Shown in pieces: positions 53,290 through 62,995 of a stretch of 64,000 nucleotides of DNA. Position 1 is the first letter of the stretch. The number at the start of each line of letters is the position of its first letter. The stretch comes from Microbulbifer guangxiensis (GTDB lineage Bacteria; Pseudomonadota; Gammaproteobacteria; Pseudomonadales; Cellvibrionaceae), in NCBI RefSeq assembly GCF_021729075.1, contig NZ_JAJSAQ010000002.1, positions 186,001 through 250,000 on the forward strand. The letters run 5' to 3'. The position numbers and the translations under genes were made by a program. A model generated the notes under the pieces. That model made no database searches and was not told the DNA's origin. It saw only the letters and a program-made list of their open reading frames with translations.

Positions 53290-55061
53290 GATTTGTTACC
53301 TCTCTCGCCCAGCTGCACGGCCAACTGCTCCTCCGCCGGCGGCACCTCTTCCGGCGGCACCTGCAACAGTCGCATGGCACCTTCCATGACCGCGCCGAAT
53401 ACCGGGGCGGCCACTTCACCGCCGTAGTACTTGGCCTGGCTCGGGTCGTCGATCACCACCACCGCCGCGAGGCGCGGGTTGTCGGCGGGAATAAAGCCGG
53501 CAAATACTGAGCGGTAGCGGTTCTCCGCGTACCCGCCACTGCCCACCTTGTGGACGGTGCCGGTCTTGCCGGCGACGCGATATCCCTCCACGGCTGCCCG
53601 GCGGCCGGTGCCTTCTTTACCGATGACTGTTTCCAGCATGGCAGTGACCTGCTGTGCCAGCGCATCCTCCACCACACGCTCCGGCTCGACGGAAGCCTTC
53701 TGCCCGTCGGCCAGAACCAGCGAAACCGGGCGCTTGAGCCCGGCATTGGCGATGACACTGTAGGCCTGTGCAAGCTGCACGGCGTTTACTGTTAAACCGT
53801 AGCCGAATGCGAAGTTGGCCCGCTCGATTGGATGCCATCGACTTCGACTGGGCAGGATGCCCGCGGCCTCGCCCGGGAAGCCGCTGCCGACCGCTTCACC
53901 GAGACCCAGGCGGTAAAAGAGTTCCCGCAGGGTATTTGGTTCCAGGTCCATGGCGATTTTTGTGATACCGACCTGGCTGGACTTGGTGATCACCCGGGTC
54001 AGGTCGATGCGTCCGTAGTTGATCGGGTCCACCAGGGTCTTGCCCGGCAGGCGGATATAGCCCGGGCTGGTGTTGATGGCGGTATGCGGCCGGTAGCGAC
54101 CGCTCTCCAGGGCTGCCAGCGCGGTCAATGGCTTGACGGTCGAACCCGGCTCGAACTGGTCGATCAGGGCGCGGTTTCGCATGGCTGCGGCTGTCGCGCC
54201 CTTGCGGTTGTTCGGGTTGAAAGAAGGCTGGTTGGCCATGGCCAGCACGTCGCCCGAGCGGGTGTCGAGAATCACCATAAAGCCGGAAGCGGCGCCATTT
54301 TCATTGACGGCCCGCTTCAGCTCCCGGTAGGCGAGGTACTGCAGACGCATGTCGATGGACAGGCGCAGGTCGCGGCCCGGACGCGCCTCGCGCTTGGTGG
54401 CCAGATCCTGCACCGTGCGACCCTTGAGGTCCTTCAACACCTGCTGCTGGCCAGGCTGGCCCGACAGCCAGTTGTCGTAAGCAAGCTCCAGGCCTTCCTG
54501 ACCGCGATCATCGATATTGGTAAAGCCCAGCAGCTGTGCCACAACCTCACCGGCAGGGTAGAAACGGCGGTATTCTTTCTTGCTGTAGACACCGGCGATA
54601 TCCAGCGACAGGGCGCGACCGGCCCGCTCCGGCGACAGGTGGCGGCGCAGGTACATGAACTCCTTGTTGGCGTACTTCTGCAGACGCTTGGCGAGTGTCG
54701 CCGGCTTCATTTCCAGCGCGGCCGCCAGCTGGCGCAGCTCAGCTGCAGAGGCTTCCTTCAGGTGCTGGGGATTCGCCCACAGTGTCTGCACCGGGGTGCT
54801 CACCGCCAGCAGCTCACCGTTGCGGTCGAGAATGGCGCCGCGATAGGCGGCGATTTCTTCGGTGCGGATGGTGCGGGCGCGCCCCTGATCCTGCAGGAAG
54901 CGGTAACCGCGCTCCTCCTCGGGCAGAACCTGCAGGCGCGCCAGGTGAAGAACCAGAACCACGGCCAGCAGGCACAGCAGTATCGCCACCAGCGCAAAGC
55001 GCCAGCGGGCAATACCCGGCTGCAACTGCTGTTTTTTGACCGCGCCCATGAAATTCTCCAA
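53286..55061 (-). CDS. ftsI: Peptidoglycan transpeptidase FtsI (PBP3)
   Basis: 591 residues. One N-terminal membrane helix (LLCLLAVVLVLHLARLQVL), the pedestal domain, then the transpeptidase with SxxK in FEPGSTVKPLTALAALESG and KTG in YRVAGKTGTVHKV. The SxN motif position reads TKSSQVGITKIA, with Gln instead of the usual Asn. Septal cross-linking enzyme, partner of FtsW. 16 bp after ftsL. Confidence 0.96.
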   Translation of the reverse strand: MENFMGAVKKQQLQPGIARWRFALVAILLCLLAVVLVLHLARLQVLPEEERGYRFLQDQGRARTIRTEEIAAYRGAILDRNGELLAVSTPVQTLWANPQHLKEASAAELRQLAAALEMKPATLAKRLQKYANKEFMYLRRHLSPERAGRALSLDIAGVYSKKEYRRFYPAGEVVAQLLGFTNIDDRGQEGLELAYDNWLSGQPGQQQVLKDLKGRTVQDLATKREARPGRDLRLSIDMRLQYLAYRELKRAVNENGAASGFMVILDTRSGDVLAMANQPSFNPNNRKGATAAAMRNRALIDQFEPGSTVKPLTALAALESGRYRPHTAINTSPGYIRLPGKTLVDPINYGRIDLTRVITKSSQVGITKIAMDLEPNTLRELFYRLGLGEAVGSGFPGEAAGILPSRSRWHPIERANFAFGYGLTVNAVQLAQAYSVIANAGLKRPVSLVLADGQKASVEPERVVEDALAQQVTAMLETVIGKEGTGRRAAVEGYRVAGKTGTVHKVGSGGYAENRYRSVFAGFIPADNPRLAAVVVIDDPSQAKYYGGEVAAPVFGAVMEGAMRLLQVPPEEVPPAEEQLAVQLGERGNKS

Positions 55062-55077
55062 CAGGCCCTGATTAAAA

Positions 55078-55353
55078 TTATTGTTCCGGAACCAGGACTC
55101 GCTCGTCAGATTCCGGCATATGCATGTTCAATTTTTCCCGCGCCACCTGCTCGATGCGCCCGTAGGCGGACCAGGCGCCCTTTTCCAGCAGCAGGCGCTC
55201 CTGCTCAAAGCGCAGTTCATCCCGCTCCTTCTGCGCATCGACCAGCTCGGCGGTCAGGGTGCGACTGCGGTGGGTGGTGTGCACCACCGACAGCGCCGAA
55301 GCGATCACCCCCAGCCACAATCCGGCCAGCAGCAGTCCCCGCTTCGCTGTCAT
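55078..55353 (-). CDS. ftsL: Cell division protein FtsL
   Basis: 91 residues: one membrane helix ([20 protein letters not shown]) followed by a coiled coil ([20 protein letters not shown]) and the short C-terminal [11 protein letters not shown]. It forms the FtsQLB complex. Position between rsmH and ftsI and a 4-bp overlap with rsmH confirm the assignment. Confidence 0.92.
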   Translation of the reverse strand: MTAKRGLLLAGLWLGVIASALSVVHTTHRSRTLTAELVDAQKERDELRFEQERLLLEKGAWSAYGRIEQVAREKLNMHMPESDERVLVPEQ

Positions 55354-56300
55354 GGCTGTGCCTCCGTGCCTAGCTTCTCAGCGACCCGCATCACGGCACT
55401 GCGGGAGCGGACGTTCTCACCAAGCTCTTCCGCTTCTGCCTTGACGGCTTTGCCCACCGATCGCAGCGTTTTCGTGATCTGACTGTCCATAACCGGCAGC
55501 CCGCGGGGCAATGTAGGCCCGCGCTCTTTGTCGCGGATAAAACGCTTCACCATGCGGTCTTCCAGTGAGTGGAAACTGATCACCACCAGACGCCCACCGG
55601 GAGCGAGCAGGTCAATCGACTTATCCAGCGCCCGATGCAGGTCTTCCAGCTCACCATTTACATGGATGCGAATGGCCTGGAACACCCGCGTGGCCGGATG
55701 CTTGCCCTTTTCCCAGGCGGGATTGGCCTCCTTGACCACCTCCGCCAGGTCCAGCGTGCGCTCGAAGGGGCGCTCAGCCCGCCGACGCACGATGGCTGCC
55801 GCCATGCGGCGCGCGAAGCGCTCTTCGCCATACTCCCTGAACACTCGCGCCAGCTCTGCCTCGGACTCCGTGTTGACCCACTCGGCAGCACTGATGCCGT
55901 GGGTGGTGTCCATGCGCATGTCCAGCGGCCCATCCTGCATAAAGCTGAAACCGCGCTGGGCCTGGTCCAGCTGCGGGGACGATACCCCCAGGTCCAGCAG
56001 AATCCCGGTGACCCGGCCGGCCTCATCCGCCGCAGCCCGGTCCATGTCGGCAAAAGAGCCGTGCCATATGGACAGCCGCGGGTCGCCGGCAAAGCGTTCG
56101 TTGCCGTAGGCCACCGCCTCTGGATCCTTGTCGATCGCCAGCAGTCGACCGCTGGCGCTCAGCCGCTCGAGGATCGCGGCGCTGTGACCCCCGCGCCCGA
56201 ATGTGCCGTCTATATAAAAACCGCCCGGATCGATGACCAGGGCGTCCACGGCCTCGCGCAACAACACACTGCGATGCAACTCTTGTGACACCCGGGGCAT
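55350..56300 (-). CDS. rsmH: 16S rRNA m4C1402 methyltransferase RsmH
   Basis: 316 residues. [20 protein letters not shown] and [20 protein letters not shown] form the SAM-binding start, and [20 protein letters not shown] is a RsmH signature; [18 protein letters not shown] lies near the end. It methylates N4 of C1402 in 16S rRNA. 11 bp after mraZ. Confidence 0.97.
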   Translation of the reverse strand: MPRVSQELHRSVLLREAVDALVIDPGGFYIDGTFGRGGHSAAILERLSASGRLLAIDKDPEAVAYGNERFAGDPRLSIWHGSFADMDRAAADEAGRVTGILLDLGVSSPQLDQAQRGFSFMQDGPLDMRMDTTHGISAAEWVNTESEAELARVFREYGEERFARRMAAAIVRRRAERPFERTLDLAEVVKEANPAWEKGKHPATRVFQAIRIHVNGELEDLHRALDKSIDLLAPGGRLVVISFHSLEDRMVKRFIRDKERGPTLPRGLPVMDSQITKTLRSVGKAVKAEAEELGENVRSRSAVMRVAEKLGTEAQP

Positions 56301-56311
56301 CTCCTCTCTAA

Positions 56312-56755
56312 TTACAGTGACAGCGAGGCCATTTCCTCCGGCATCTCGCCATCCCCTTCACTGCTGTCGAGCCATTCCATCCAGCGGTCCTCGCTCCACA
56401 GCTCCAGTTTCTTGCCCTGCCCGACCAGCATCAGCTTCTTCTCCAGCCCGGCGTACTCGCGCAGGGTGGGGGGAATCAGCACGCGGCCGTTGCCGTCAAC
56501 CTGCAGCTCACAGGCATAACCGATCAACAGCCGCTGGGCGCGGCGGGCCACTTTATTAAAGCTAGACAGCGATTCGATCTTTGGGAGAATTTCCTGCCAC
56601 TGGGGCTCGGGGTACACCAGCAGGCAACGCTCTTCGGTATGGGCCGTCACCACCAGGTTACCGGCACACTCCTCCATCAGCGTGTCGCGAACGCGCGCCG
56701 GAATCGCCAGACGCCCTTTTGCGTCCATATTGATTGCGTGGCTGCCGAGATACAC
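56312..56755 (-). CDS. mraZ: Transcriptional regulator MraZ
   Basis: 147 residues with two AbrB-like halves: [17 protein letters not shown] and [17 protein letters not shown], each with the DxxGR motif. MraZ binds repeats in the dcw promoter and in E. coli represses its own operon. It is the first gene of the cluster and lies directly behind a promoter carrying such repeats. Confidence 0.96.
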   Translation of the reverse strand: MYLGSHAINMDAKGRLAIPARVRDTLMEECAGNLVVTAHTEERCLLVYPEPQWQEILPKIESLSSFNKVARRAQRLLIGYACELQVDGNGRVLIPPTLREYAGLEKKLMLVGQGKKLELWSEDRWMEWLDSSEGDGEMPEEMASLSL

Positions 56756-56870
56756 GAATGTGCCCGATTGAAACCCTGGTTATGCCCCCTCAAACCACCG
56801 GGGTGCGCGTTATTAACGGAGAGTTTTTGTGCGTTTTTTGGTCAAGCGAAAGTAAATCCCCACTCACTCG

Positions 56871-56914
56871 CCCACATGAACCACCAAAACCCACAAATCT
56901 CCACTTTTCTCCAC
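56871..56914 (-). promoter_or_regulatory. MraZ operator: GTGG repeats at 10-bp spacing
   Basis: On the minus strand GTGG occurs at four exact 10-bp steps (plus-strand CCAC at 56911, 56901, 56891 and 56881), with an imperfect fifth (TGGG) near 56871. MraZ of E. coli binds TGGG-type pentamers spaced by five bases, so this is the expected autoregulatory operator, placed just downstream of the -10 box and 116 bp upstream of mraZ. Confidence 0.85.
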
Positions 56915-56921
56915 CTCCGAC

Positions 56922-56949
56922 ACTATAAATCTGGATGGTGCAAAGTCAA
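56922..56949 (-). promoter_or_regulatory. dcw-cluster sigma70 promoter (Pmra)
   Basis: Minus strand TTGACT (56949-56944), 16 bp, TATAGT (56927-56922). Good match to -35 and -10 boxes. Transcription would start near 56915, so the GTGG repeats cover the start point and first transcribed bases, which suits repression. Confidence 0.75.
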
Positions 56950-57295
56950 GGAAATAGGCGAGGGGAAAATGAAGAAAGCCCAGTAATTTCGCGGGCTGCG
57001 GGGTTAATGAAGCTTAAGGCCGGCAATTTTTCCGCCAAATTCTCCAGGCTGAAGCGAGCACTCACTTCCCCAAACCTGAGAGACCACTTTAAGTTTCAGC
57101 CGGAGGTGATTGAATGCAGGTATGCTAGCGAACGCTCACACCAATTTGCTTGCGTTTTGAGCTTCAGTCGAACGGGCGATACCGAAGAGCCCACCATTGG
57201 CAGGAAAACATGCCAATGCCACCGGGTCTGGCGCATAATTCCGATCAGAGCCTTCCCAGATCCGGAAGCCCCCAGACAAAATAAGGACACAATCC

Positions 57296-58093
57296 GTGAA
57301 ACAGTTGCTGCTCGGCCTCGCCTGGATACTGGCCATCGCCACTGGGGCCGCCGCCGGTGATAACGGCAAGGTGTACATCCCCCTCGATAACGCCATGGAA
57401 GCTGTCGACACCACTCTGTCAAATGCTAAAGAGCACAAAAAACGAGCGCTCATCATCATGGGCGCCAACTGGTGCCACGACAGCCGCGCGCTGGCCACCA
57501 ACCTCCAGTCACCGGAGATTGCTGGCGCTGTCGCGGATGCTTTCGAGATCCAGTACGTGGATGTGGGCTACCTGGCAAAGAACTTCGACATCAACCGCCG
57601 CTTCGGCCTGCCGGTGATCTTCGGCACCCCCACCGTGCTGGCCATCGACCCGCAAACCAACCGGCTGCTCAACCGGGATTCCGTACATATCTGGAGCAGT
57701 GCCGCCAGCTATAGCGCTGTGGAGACCCTGGAAAAGCTCAACGCCCTGCAAGCTCAGCCGGCAGCGCGACAGTCAGAACCGGAGGCATTAGCCCGGCTGA
57801 CGGCTCAGATCGATGAATTTGAACAGCAACAGGCCCAACGCATCTACCACGGCTACAGTATCGTCGGCCCGATGCTGGCCAGCTACAAGGCGGGAGAAAA
57901 ACCGGAAGACTTCGAACGCTATTGGCAGCAGCTGTACGAAATGCGCTCCCAGCTGCCACGCGATTTACAAAACCTGCGGAGTGAAGCTCAACTGCGCGCA
58001 GCCGCCGGTGACAAAGGAGTCCGACTGGAATTTCCCGAATACTCCGCGTTTGATTGGGAAAAACCCGTAAGACAATTAACTGAAACAAAGTGA
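57296..58093 (+). CDS. Secreted thioredoxin-fold protein without a CxxC pair
   Basis: 265 residues. A signal peptide (MKQLLLGLAWILAIATGAAA) precedes a thioredoxin-like domain: RALIIMGANWCHDSRALATN has one Cys where thioredoxins have CxxC (WCHDS), and FGLPVIFGTPTVLAID supplies the cis-Pro. A helical C-terminal half (about 155-250) has no recognised domain. Single-Cys relatives may act in periplasmic reduction, isomerisation or binding. Divergent from mraZ, likely monocistronic. Confidence 0.75.
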   Translation: MKQLLLGLAWILAIATGAAAGDNGKVYIPLDNAMEAVDTTLSNAKEHKKRALIIMGANWCHDSRALATNLQSPEIAGAVADAFEIQYVDVGYLAKNFDINRRFGLPVIFGTPTVLAIDPQTNRLLNRDSVHIWSSAASYSAVETLEKLNALQAQPAARQSEPEALARLTAQIDEFEQQQAQRIYHGYSIVGPMLASYKAGEKPEDFERYWQQLYEMRSQLPRDLQNLRSEAQLRAAAGDKGVRLEFPEYSAFDWEKPVRQLTETK

Positions 58094-58161
58094 GACAAGC
58101 GATCAGATAGGGGCGCCACTCCAATAACCGCCAAAATCATACTCCGCTGGCATCACTCAAA

Positions 58162-58362
58162 TCAGCCAACCCCTACCATATTGCCATCAGAACTGGGGGG
58201 CATGGATGCTTTGAGCCTCCTGATCGAATCGACTCCGACAATGATGAGACACAGCAGGCTGGCGATAACGTAGACAGAAATCAATCTGCTATCGATCGCT
58301 CTGCCGCGTAAATAACCATTATAGTAACCGCTGTGAAAGTGTCGCGCTTCACACGGCAACAC
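58162..58362 (-). CDS. Possible small membrane protein
   Basis: 66-codon frame with GTG start, containing the hydrophobic segment LISVYVIASLLCLIIVGVDS. It starts 12 bp after the stop of the secreted paralogue upstream, but no good ribosome-binding site is visible. May be a chance frame. Confidence 0.25.
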   Translation of the reverse strand: MLPCEARHFHSGYYNGYLRGRAIDSRLISVYVIASLLCLIIVGVDSIRRLKASMPPSSDGNMVGVG

Positions 58363-58373
58363 GGGGAAGCTGC

Positions 58374-59282
58374 CTATTGATTAGCCAGGCCAGCCTCTGC
58401 TTCCGGCACTGTAAATTTCCAAACGGCGAGGAGACCTGGACCGACACGAAGTTCAGAATTGCCTATGCGCTCTACGTGCTGCGCCTTGACAGGACTATTG
58501 AGAGTAAACTTCAACTCAGCCAGTCCGTGCCTTCCTTTTTCAGCAGGTATAAGTACGATCTCCTCTTCCTGCCCGATCATTCGAGTTTTTCCATCAACCT
58601 TTGCGACCTTGTACCCTCCAGCCAAGAACATTGGCATCACTTGATCAATGGCATGCTTCTCCATGTTGAATGCCACATATGAGACATCACGGACAAGCTT
58701 TTCTCGATATTCATCGCCAAGATATCGCTCCCGACTGATCAGGTCCCCTTCCCCCTCCGGCGGTTCTTTTTTGGCTGCTGGGTTGTCAAGGTAAGAAGGG
58801 ACATACTCCATCGCCCAGAAGGTTACCCTGTCACTTTTCGCGTCAAGGCCGACCGTATGAAACCAATCTACTTCGACACCGTCGAAATTACGCCTGCGCA
58901 TATTACGAGAGAAGCTAGCACCTGACTTCACCAGATAGCGCTCGATCGAGTCAATCCCACCGACCACCTCTGGACTGATTGCGAGGCCAACATCTCCGAC
59001 CTTGTAACCCCCATAGTCACCTAAAGAAAAAAACTCGACATAGGTCGATCGACCGCTGACATAACGACCCGTCCAGCTCTCTCCACCCTCGGCGGTAACC
59101 ACTAATTTTTCATACTCAATAAATTCAGGTAGGTATTTGGATTGTTCGATTGCCTGAATCGTTTCTTGGTCAAGCACTGCAAACAAATGATTGAGAAATG
59201 CGGTTTGCTTCGGGGAGGCCTGCACAAATGCACTCAGACCAAAAGTTAGCGCCAGCACCGCCAGTCGGTTCCATGTTTTCAT
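58374..59282 (-). CDS. Secreted DUF5829-like protein, copy 1
   Basis: 302 residues from ATG 59282 (MKTWNRLAVLALTFGLSAFV), after TGAGTGA; a GTG at 59291 is an alternative. Signal peptide cleaved near VQA-SP. AFLNHLFAVLDQETIQAIEQ, GRYVSGRSTYVEFFSLGDYG and ELKFTLNSPVKAQHV resemble the DUF5829 family; the assignment is from memory. No catalytic site known. It is a divergent paralogue of the gene at 59663. Confidence 0.75.
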   Translation of the reverse strand: MKTWNRLAVLALTFGLSAFVQASPKQTAFLNHLFAVLDQETIQAIEQSKYLPEFIEYEKLVVTAEGGESWTGRYVSGRSTYVEFFSLGDYGGYKVGDVGLAISPEVVGGIDSIERYLVKSGASFSRNMRRRNFDGVEVDWFHTVGLDAKSDRVTFWAMEYVPSYLDNPAAKKEPPEGEGDLISRERYLGDEYREKLVRDVSYVAFNMEKHAIDQVMPMFLAGGYKVAKVDGKTRMIGQEEEIVLIPAEKGRHGLAELKFTLNSPVKAQHVERIGNSELRVGPGLLAVWKFTVPEAEAGLANQ

Positions 59283-59662
59283 AATATTCACTCAGTGTAT
59301 TTCCCGATCTGCACCGCATCTAACAGATACCCAAGTCATGCAGCCTGTTATCCTTAATTCTTACCCAGGCGAACAACACGCTTAATGCTACAGGTATGTC
59401 ATCGAAGAGCAGGCATTTCTAGCAGATTCCCCTCGTGACAGGTGACAACTTTACCGCCTCAAGTACTGCCCCCGGTTAAATCGAGCGCTACAGCCTCTTG
59501 ACGGCAAAACTCCCAGTAAACACCAATTGGATCAAGAGAGAGTTCACTCGCGAGCATTAGGGCACTCAAGACAACTCGAACGCACCTTTACATACAAATA
59601 TACGCACAATGCCAATCATAATATATTTGTCCGAATACAATGCTGATTGAGGAGCTTGCAAC
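59283..59662. other. Divergent intergenic region of the secreted paralogue pair
   Basis: 380 bp, AT-richer than the core regions to the left, with no gene or repeat that I can support. It should hold both promoters. Confidence 0.45.
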
Positions 59663-60532
59663 ATGTCATTCCATCATTTTATAAGGCATATCCCAATCCT
59701 CACTTTCAGCATTTTCCTCCCGGTCGCTTTAAGTGCCAACCCCACCCAAATCGCGTTTTTGGATCACGCTTACACAGTATTAGATAAAGCAACAATCAAA
59801 GAATTGGACGAATCAGATTTCCTTAAGCGCTTCGCATTTTACGAGGTAATCTCACATTCCGAAAAAGAGGGAGTGCGGATTGCCCGCTACCTTACTGGTC
59901 GATCGACATATATTGAATTATATGCAGAGGGCGAACGTGACGGGACAAAAGTAGGACTGGGGATAATGTCAGAATCCCCAGGGGATATAGACATAATCAA
60001 GAACCGCCTATCCCAAGAGAGCGTAGCGTTCAAGAGCTCACTGATGACCAGAAACCTCGGCGAAGAGGAGGTTAACTTCCTTCAGGACCTGGCACTTGGT
60101 GATGACGAGGTTGACTTGTGGGCCGCCGAATACATTTCTTCGTATATGAATAACCCGCTGTCGCAACGCGAACCAGCTGAACACGAAAATGACCAAATAA
60201 GTAGAGAACGATATCTTCCGGACGGCTACCAACAGCATCAGTTTAGAGACATCCAAAAAGTCGTCATTGAATTAGACCCAAGTCATGCGGCTAGCTTAAT
60301 ATCCCTTTTAAAAGCTGCCGGCTATAACGTCAATCGTGGCGGGAACACTTTTAGCGCAACTGGAGAGAGGGATGCTATAGAGGTGATCAGCAAGGAGGAT
60401 GGAAAAGGAAGAATTCGAGAAATCCATATGCTGCTGAATGATCCGGTCAAAGGTAAGCATGTGGAAGCAATCGGAAATACTTCATTGACCGTAGGGCCAG
60501 GGAGAAGCGCTGTGTGGGTATTGAATGATTGA
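59663..60532 (+). CDS. Secreted DUF5829-like protein, copy 2
   Basis: 289 residues, signal peptide ILTFSIFLPVALSANP. Shared with copy 1: AFLDHAYTVLDKATIKELDE, ARYLTGRSTYIELYAEGE, QISRERYLPDGYQ, MLLNDPVKGKHVEAIGNTSL and VGPGRSAVW. Base composition is clearly AT-richer than copy 1 and codon use is different, suggesting separate transfer rather than recent duplication. GGAG lies 9 bases before the ATG. Function unknown. Confidence 0.8.
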   Translation: MSFHHFIRHIPILTFSIFLPVALSANPTQIAFLDHAYTVLDKATIKELDESDFLKRFAFYEVISHSEKEGVRIARYLTGRSTYIELYAEGERDGTKVGLGIMSESPGDIDIIKNRLSQESVAFKSSLMTRNLGEEEVNFLQDLALGDDEVDLWAAEYISSYMNNPLSQREPAEHENDQISRERYLPDGYQQHQFRDIQKVVIELDPSHAASLISLLKAAGYNVNRGGNTFSATGERDAIEVISKEDGKGRIREIHMLLNDPVKGKHVEAIGNTSLTVGPGRSAVWVLND

Positions 60533-60601
60533 ATATGCTTGGCAAGGCGCAACAGCCTAGGCAATTCCTGCAAGCACATCCTGCATGACGAAGGACCAGT
60601 T

Positions 60602-60896
60602 AGCGCCGGTCAACATGTACCAGATTCTGTACCAAGATCAGGCTCTCCAAGGAGGCGCATGCACGCACCTCCCTGAAAAACCTGAACTTTCAGAATTTGA
60701 TGAGCTGGCCTGTAAGCCGGGTTCTGTCGAGGACAATCATTCATCTGGGATGTGTGTCACCACACACATCAAGCGACCTACCCGCCCTCAGTGCGGGTCA
60801 CACCTGTAGAGGGCCTATTTGGTCTTGCTCCGAACGGGGTTTACCGTGCCACGAACTGTTACCAGTCGCGCGGTGCGCTCTTACCGCACCCTTTCA
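60602..60896. repeat. Direct repeat copy A (rnpB 3' half plus flank)
   Basis: 295 bp matching 62542-62836 at a constant offset of 1940 bp with substitutions but no indels. It covers the last ~200 nt of rnpB (60697-60896, minus strand) and about 95 bp of flanking DNA including GTACCAGATTCTGTACC. It is not a functional RNase P RNA on its own because the 5' half is missing. Confidence 0.92.
60697..60896 (-). pseudogene. Partial rnpB (3' half only)
   Basis: Ends with the same TAAGCCGGGTTCTGTCGAGG-containing tail (plus-strand sense) as the full gene. A helix pair differs from the full copy by a compensated change: GCGCGA...TTCGTG here against GCGCGG...CCGCG there (G-C to A-U). So this piece descends from a working RNA, not from random decay of the neighbour. 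Confidence 0.88.
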
Positions 60897-61120
60897 AAAC
60901 ATGCTCAACCTCACTTGTCAGGTTGATCAAGGAAAAGCTGAGCGCACGCTCAGTTCATCGATCAATCACCAAGATTGTACCAACTTCTGTACCAGCGTCG
61001 AGGGCATGCATATGGCGCCACAAGACTCTCTTACATGCCTGACGCCTCTACTTCATGGGTACGGCCAGTGCTATCCTTCATATGACAAGTCGACCAGCTG
61101 CAGCATCTCTGCAAGCATTC

Positions 61121-61987
61121 CTAATGAAAAATCTTCAAGATGCCTTCCTGGCGTTTCTTGATTCCCAACATCGCCCTTTTGGCGGGCACTCTCATTTTTC
61201 ACAGCCTGACCGAATAGCGTCTGCTGACGGAAACAGCCTGTTCTGCACACTCATTTTCAATGCAGGCGACCACCATTGCTGCTGGAACCCAAGCTGCCAT
61301 ATCGGGTTGCACAGTGGAGCAGAATGGGAAGACTTCAGAGAAGTTCTCTCGAAACGCGCCCTCCGCCCTTCTCAGCTTTGCCTTCATGTAAAGGTAGAGA
61401 TACACGCTGGAGCATCCTTCGACTCACCAAGCTGTTCAAGGTCGAATGGCGGCTTTGACGCTCCATTTTCGGCACTCAAACTCAATTACGAAGACACCTT
61501 GCATGAAGCCCCCTCATTCACCGAATTCATTGACGACGGGGCAATAGACATCAGCAGCCTACTCCGCGACTTTTACCCTGAAGTCCCACATCTTGATGAA
61601 GAATTCCACCAAAGGCACACACCGCACCGGACAGTACCTCCGCATTTTGAGGTGTCAGGTGCTATCAAAGGAAACACTCTGTGGTTCAGGTGCAAGCTGC
61701 TGTCTACCGGCGGCTTTTGCTGCCCAGCAATAATCTGCCACACGGATTTCACCTGCACTGAAGACTGGCAATATTTACGCGAGCTTCTGCAAGCGCGGAG
61801 AATTGAGCCTCCTCGCAGACTCAAGGTTATCTGGGAGCAAATCACTGAAAGAGGCGCTATTTTTTACGATGAACCATACATAGCGAGCCCTTGGTGCTCC
61901 ACAGAAACCTCCCAAGAGTGGATACAGATGTGGGAAGAGTTACCAGGCCAGCCTGAACCCGAGGGGATTGAAATCTCACAGCCATAA
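61121..61987 (+). CDS. Unknown island cargo protein with two internal repeats
   Basis: About 288 residues from ATG 61121 (MKNLQDAFLAFLDSQHRPFG); an ATG at 61055 gives 310. No family recognised. Two halves resemble each other: DGNSLFCTLIF...CCWNPSCHIGL...EWEDFREVLSKRALRPSQL and KGNTLWFRCKL...CCPAIICHTDF...DWQYLRELLQARRIEPPRRL, each followed by a basic strand and GA-F-D. No signal peptide or membrane segment. It is the only intact gene between the two rnpB copies, so probably cargo of the decayed element. Confidence 0.7.
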   Translation, partial: LMKNLQDAFLAFLDSQHRPFGGHSHFSQPDRIASADGNSLFCTLIFNAGDHHCCWNPSCHIGLHSGAEWEDFREVLSKRALRPSQLCLHVKVEIHAGASFDSPSCSRSNGGFDAPFSALKLNYEDTLHEAPSFTEFIDDGAIDISSLLRDFYPEVPHLDEEFHQRHTPHRTVPPHFEVSGAIKGNTLWFRCKLLSTGGFCCPAIICHTDFTCTEDWQYLRELLQARRIEPPRRLKVIWEQITERGAIFYDEPYIASPWCSTETSQEWIQMWEELPGQPEPEGIEISQP

Positions 61988-62042
61988 AGGCTCGTATGCC
62001 GCTTATCACCGGGGCTCCAGTCGTCCGTCTGGCTATCACCAG

Positions 62043-62315
62043 AAGTACTGACCCGTCGTCATGTCCCACATCAAGCGACGTTCAGACTCTCGCTTCTTGG
62101 CATACCGCATCCGAGCACGAGCACTGGCCTCCGCCGCCAGCTGTCGCTGAGCGGTCTTGTTGCTGACCGACTGCTTCAAGCTCAGGTGTTCGGTCTCCAC
62201 AAGCCCCTCAAAGTGCCCACTGATGGCCTGCGCCCCGACCGTCTCCAGACGCTGTCCGATCCACCGAGCAAAAGAGAGTGATAGTTGGCCATACGGCTGT
62301 GTCTTGCCGCATCAC
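62043..62315 (-). pseudogene. C-terminal protein fragment in the decayed island
   Basis: An open minus-strand stretch without a start codon: GQLSLSFARWIGQRLETVGA, QAISGHFEGLVETEHLSL, KTAQRQLAAEASARARMRYA, then LMWDMTTGQYFW and a stop. Strongly helical and basic near the end. Its place downstream of the integrase N-terminal remnant suggests it is the integrase C-terminus or that of a partner protein; I cannot assign the family. Confidence 0.5.
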
Positions 62316-62541
62316 TAATTGATCAGATGGAGCCCCAAAGATCACGTAGCGCTCGCTGGTCGCAGCATTGGTAGATCAACTGAACCAGGGGAAGCTTCTG
62401 GCCAACCAGAGCCCTGGCCTGTGATAGCGAGTCAGTCTTGAGACTCCGCTCGACCTCTCTGGGAAGGGAGGGAAACCAACCTCCGCGCATGGGTCGGAGT
62501 CGGGAAGTGGAAGTAATAGGTAGCGCCGTGCAGGAGCAGGA

Positions 62542-62990
<449 letters not shown>

Positions 62991-62995
62991 GGCGA

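Noticed and set aside
60697-61161. 154-codon frame over the partial rnpB
   Set aside because: Most of it is RNase P RNA sequence read in the wrong sense; the same peptide appears over the full rnpB.
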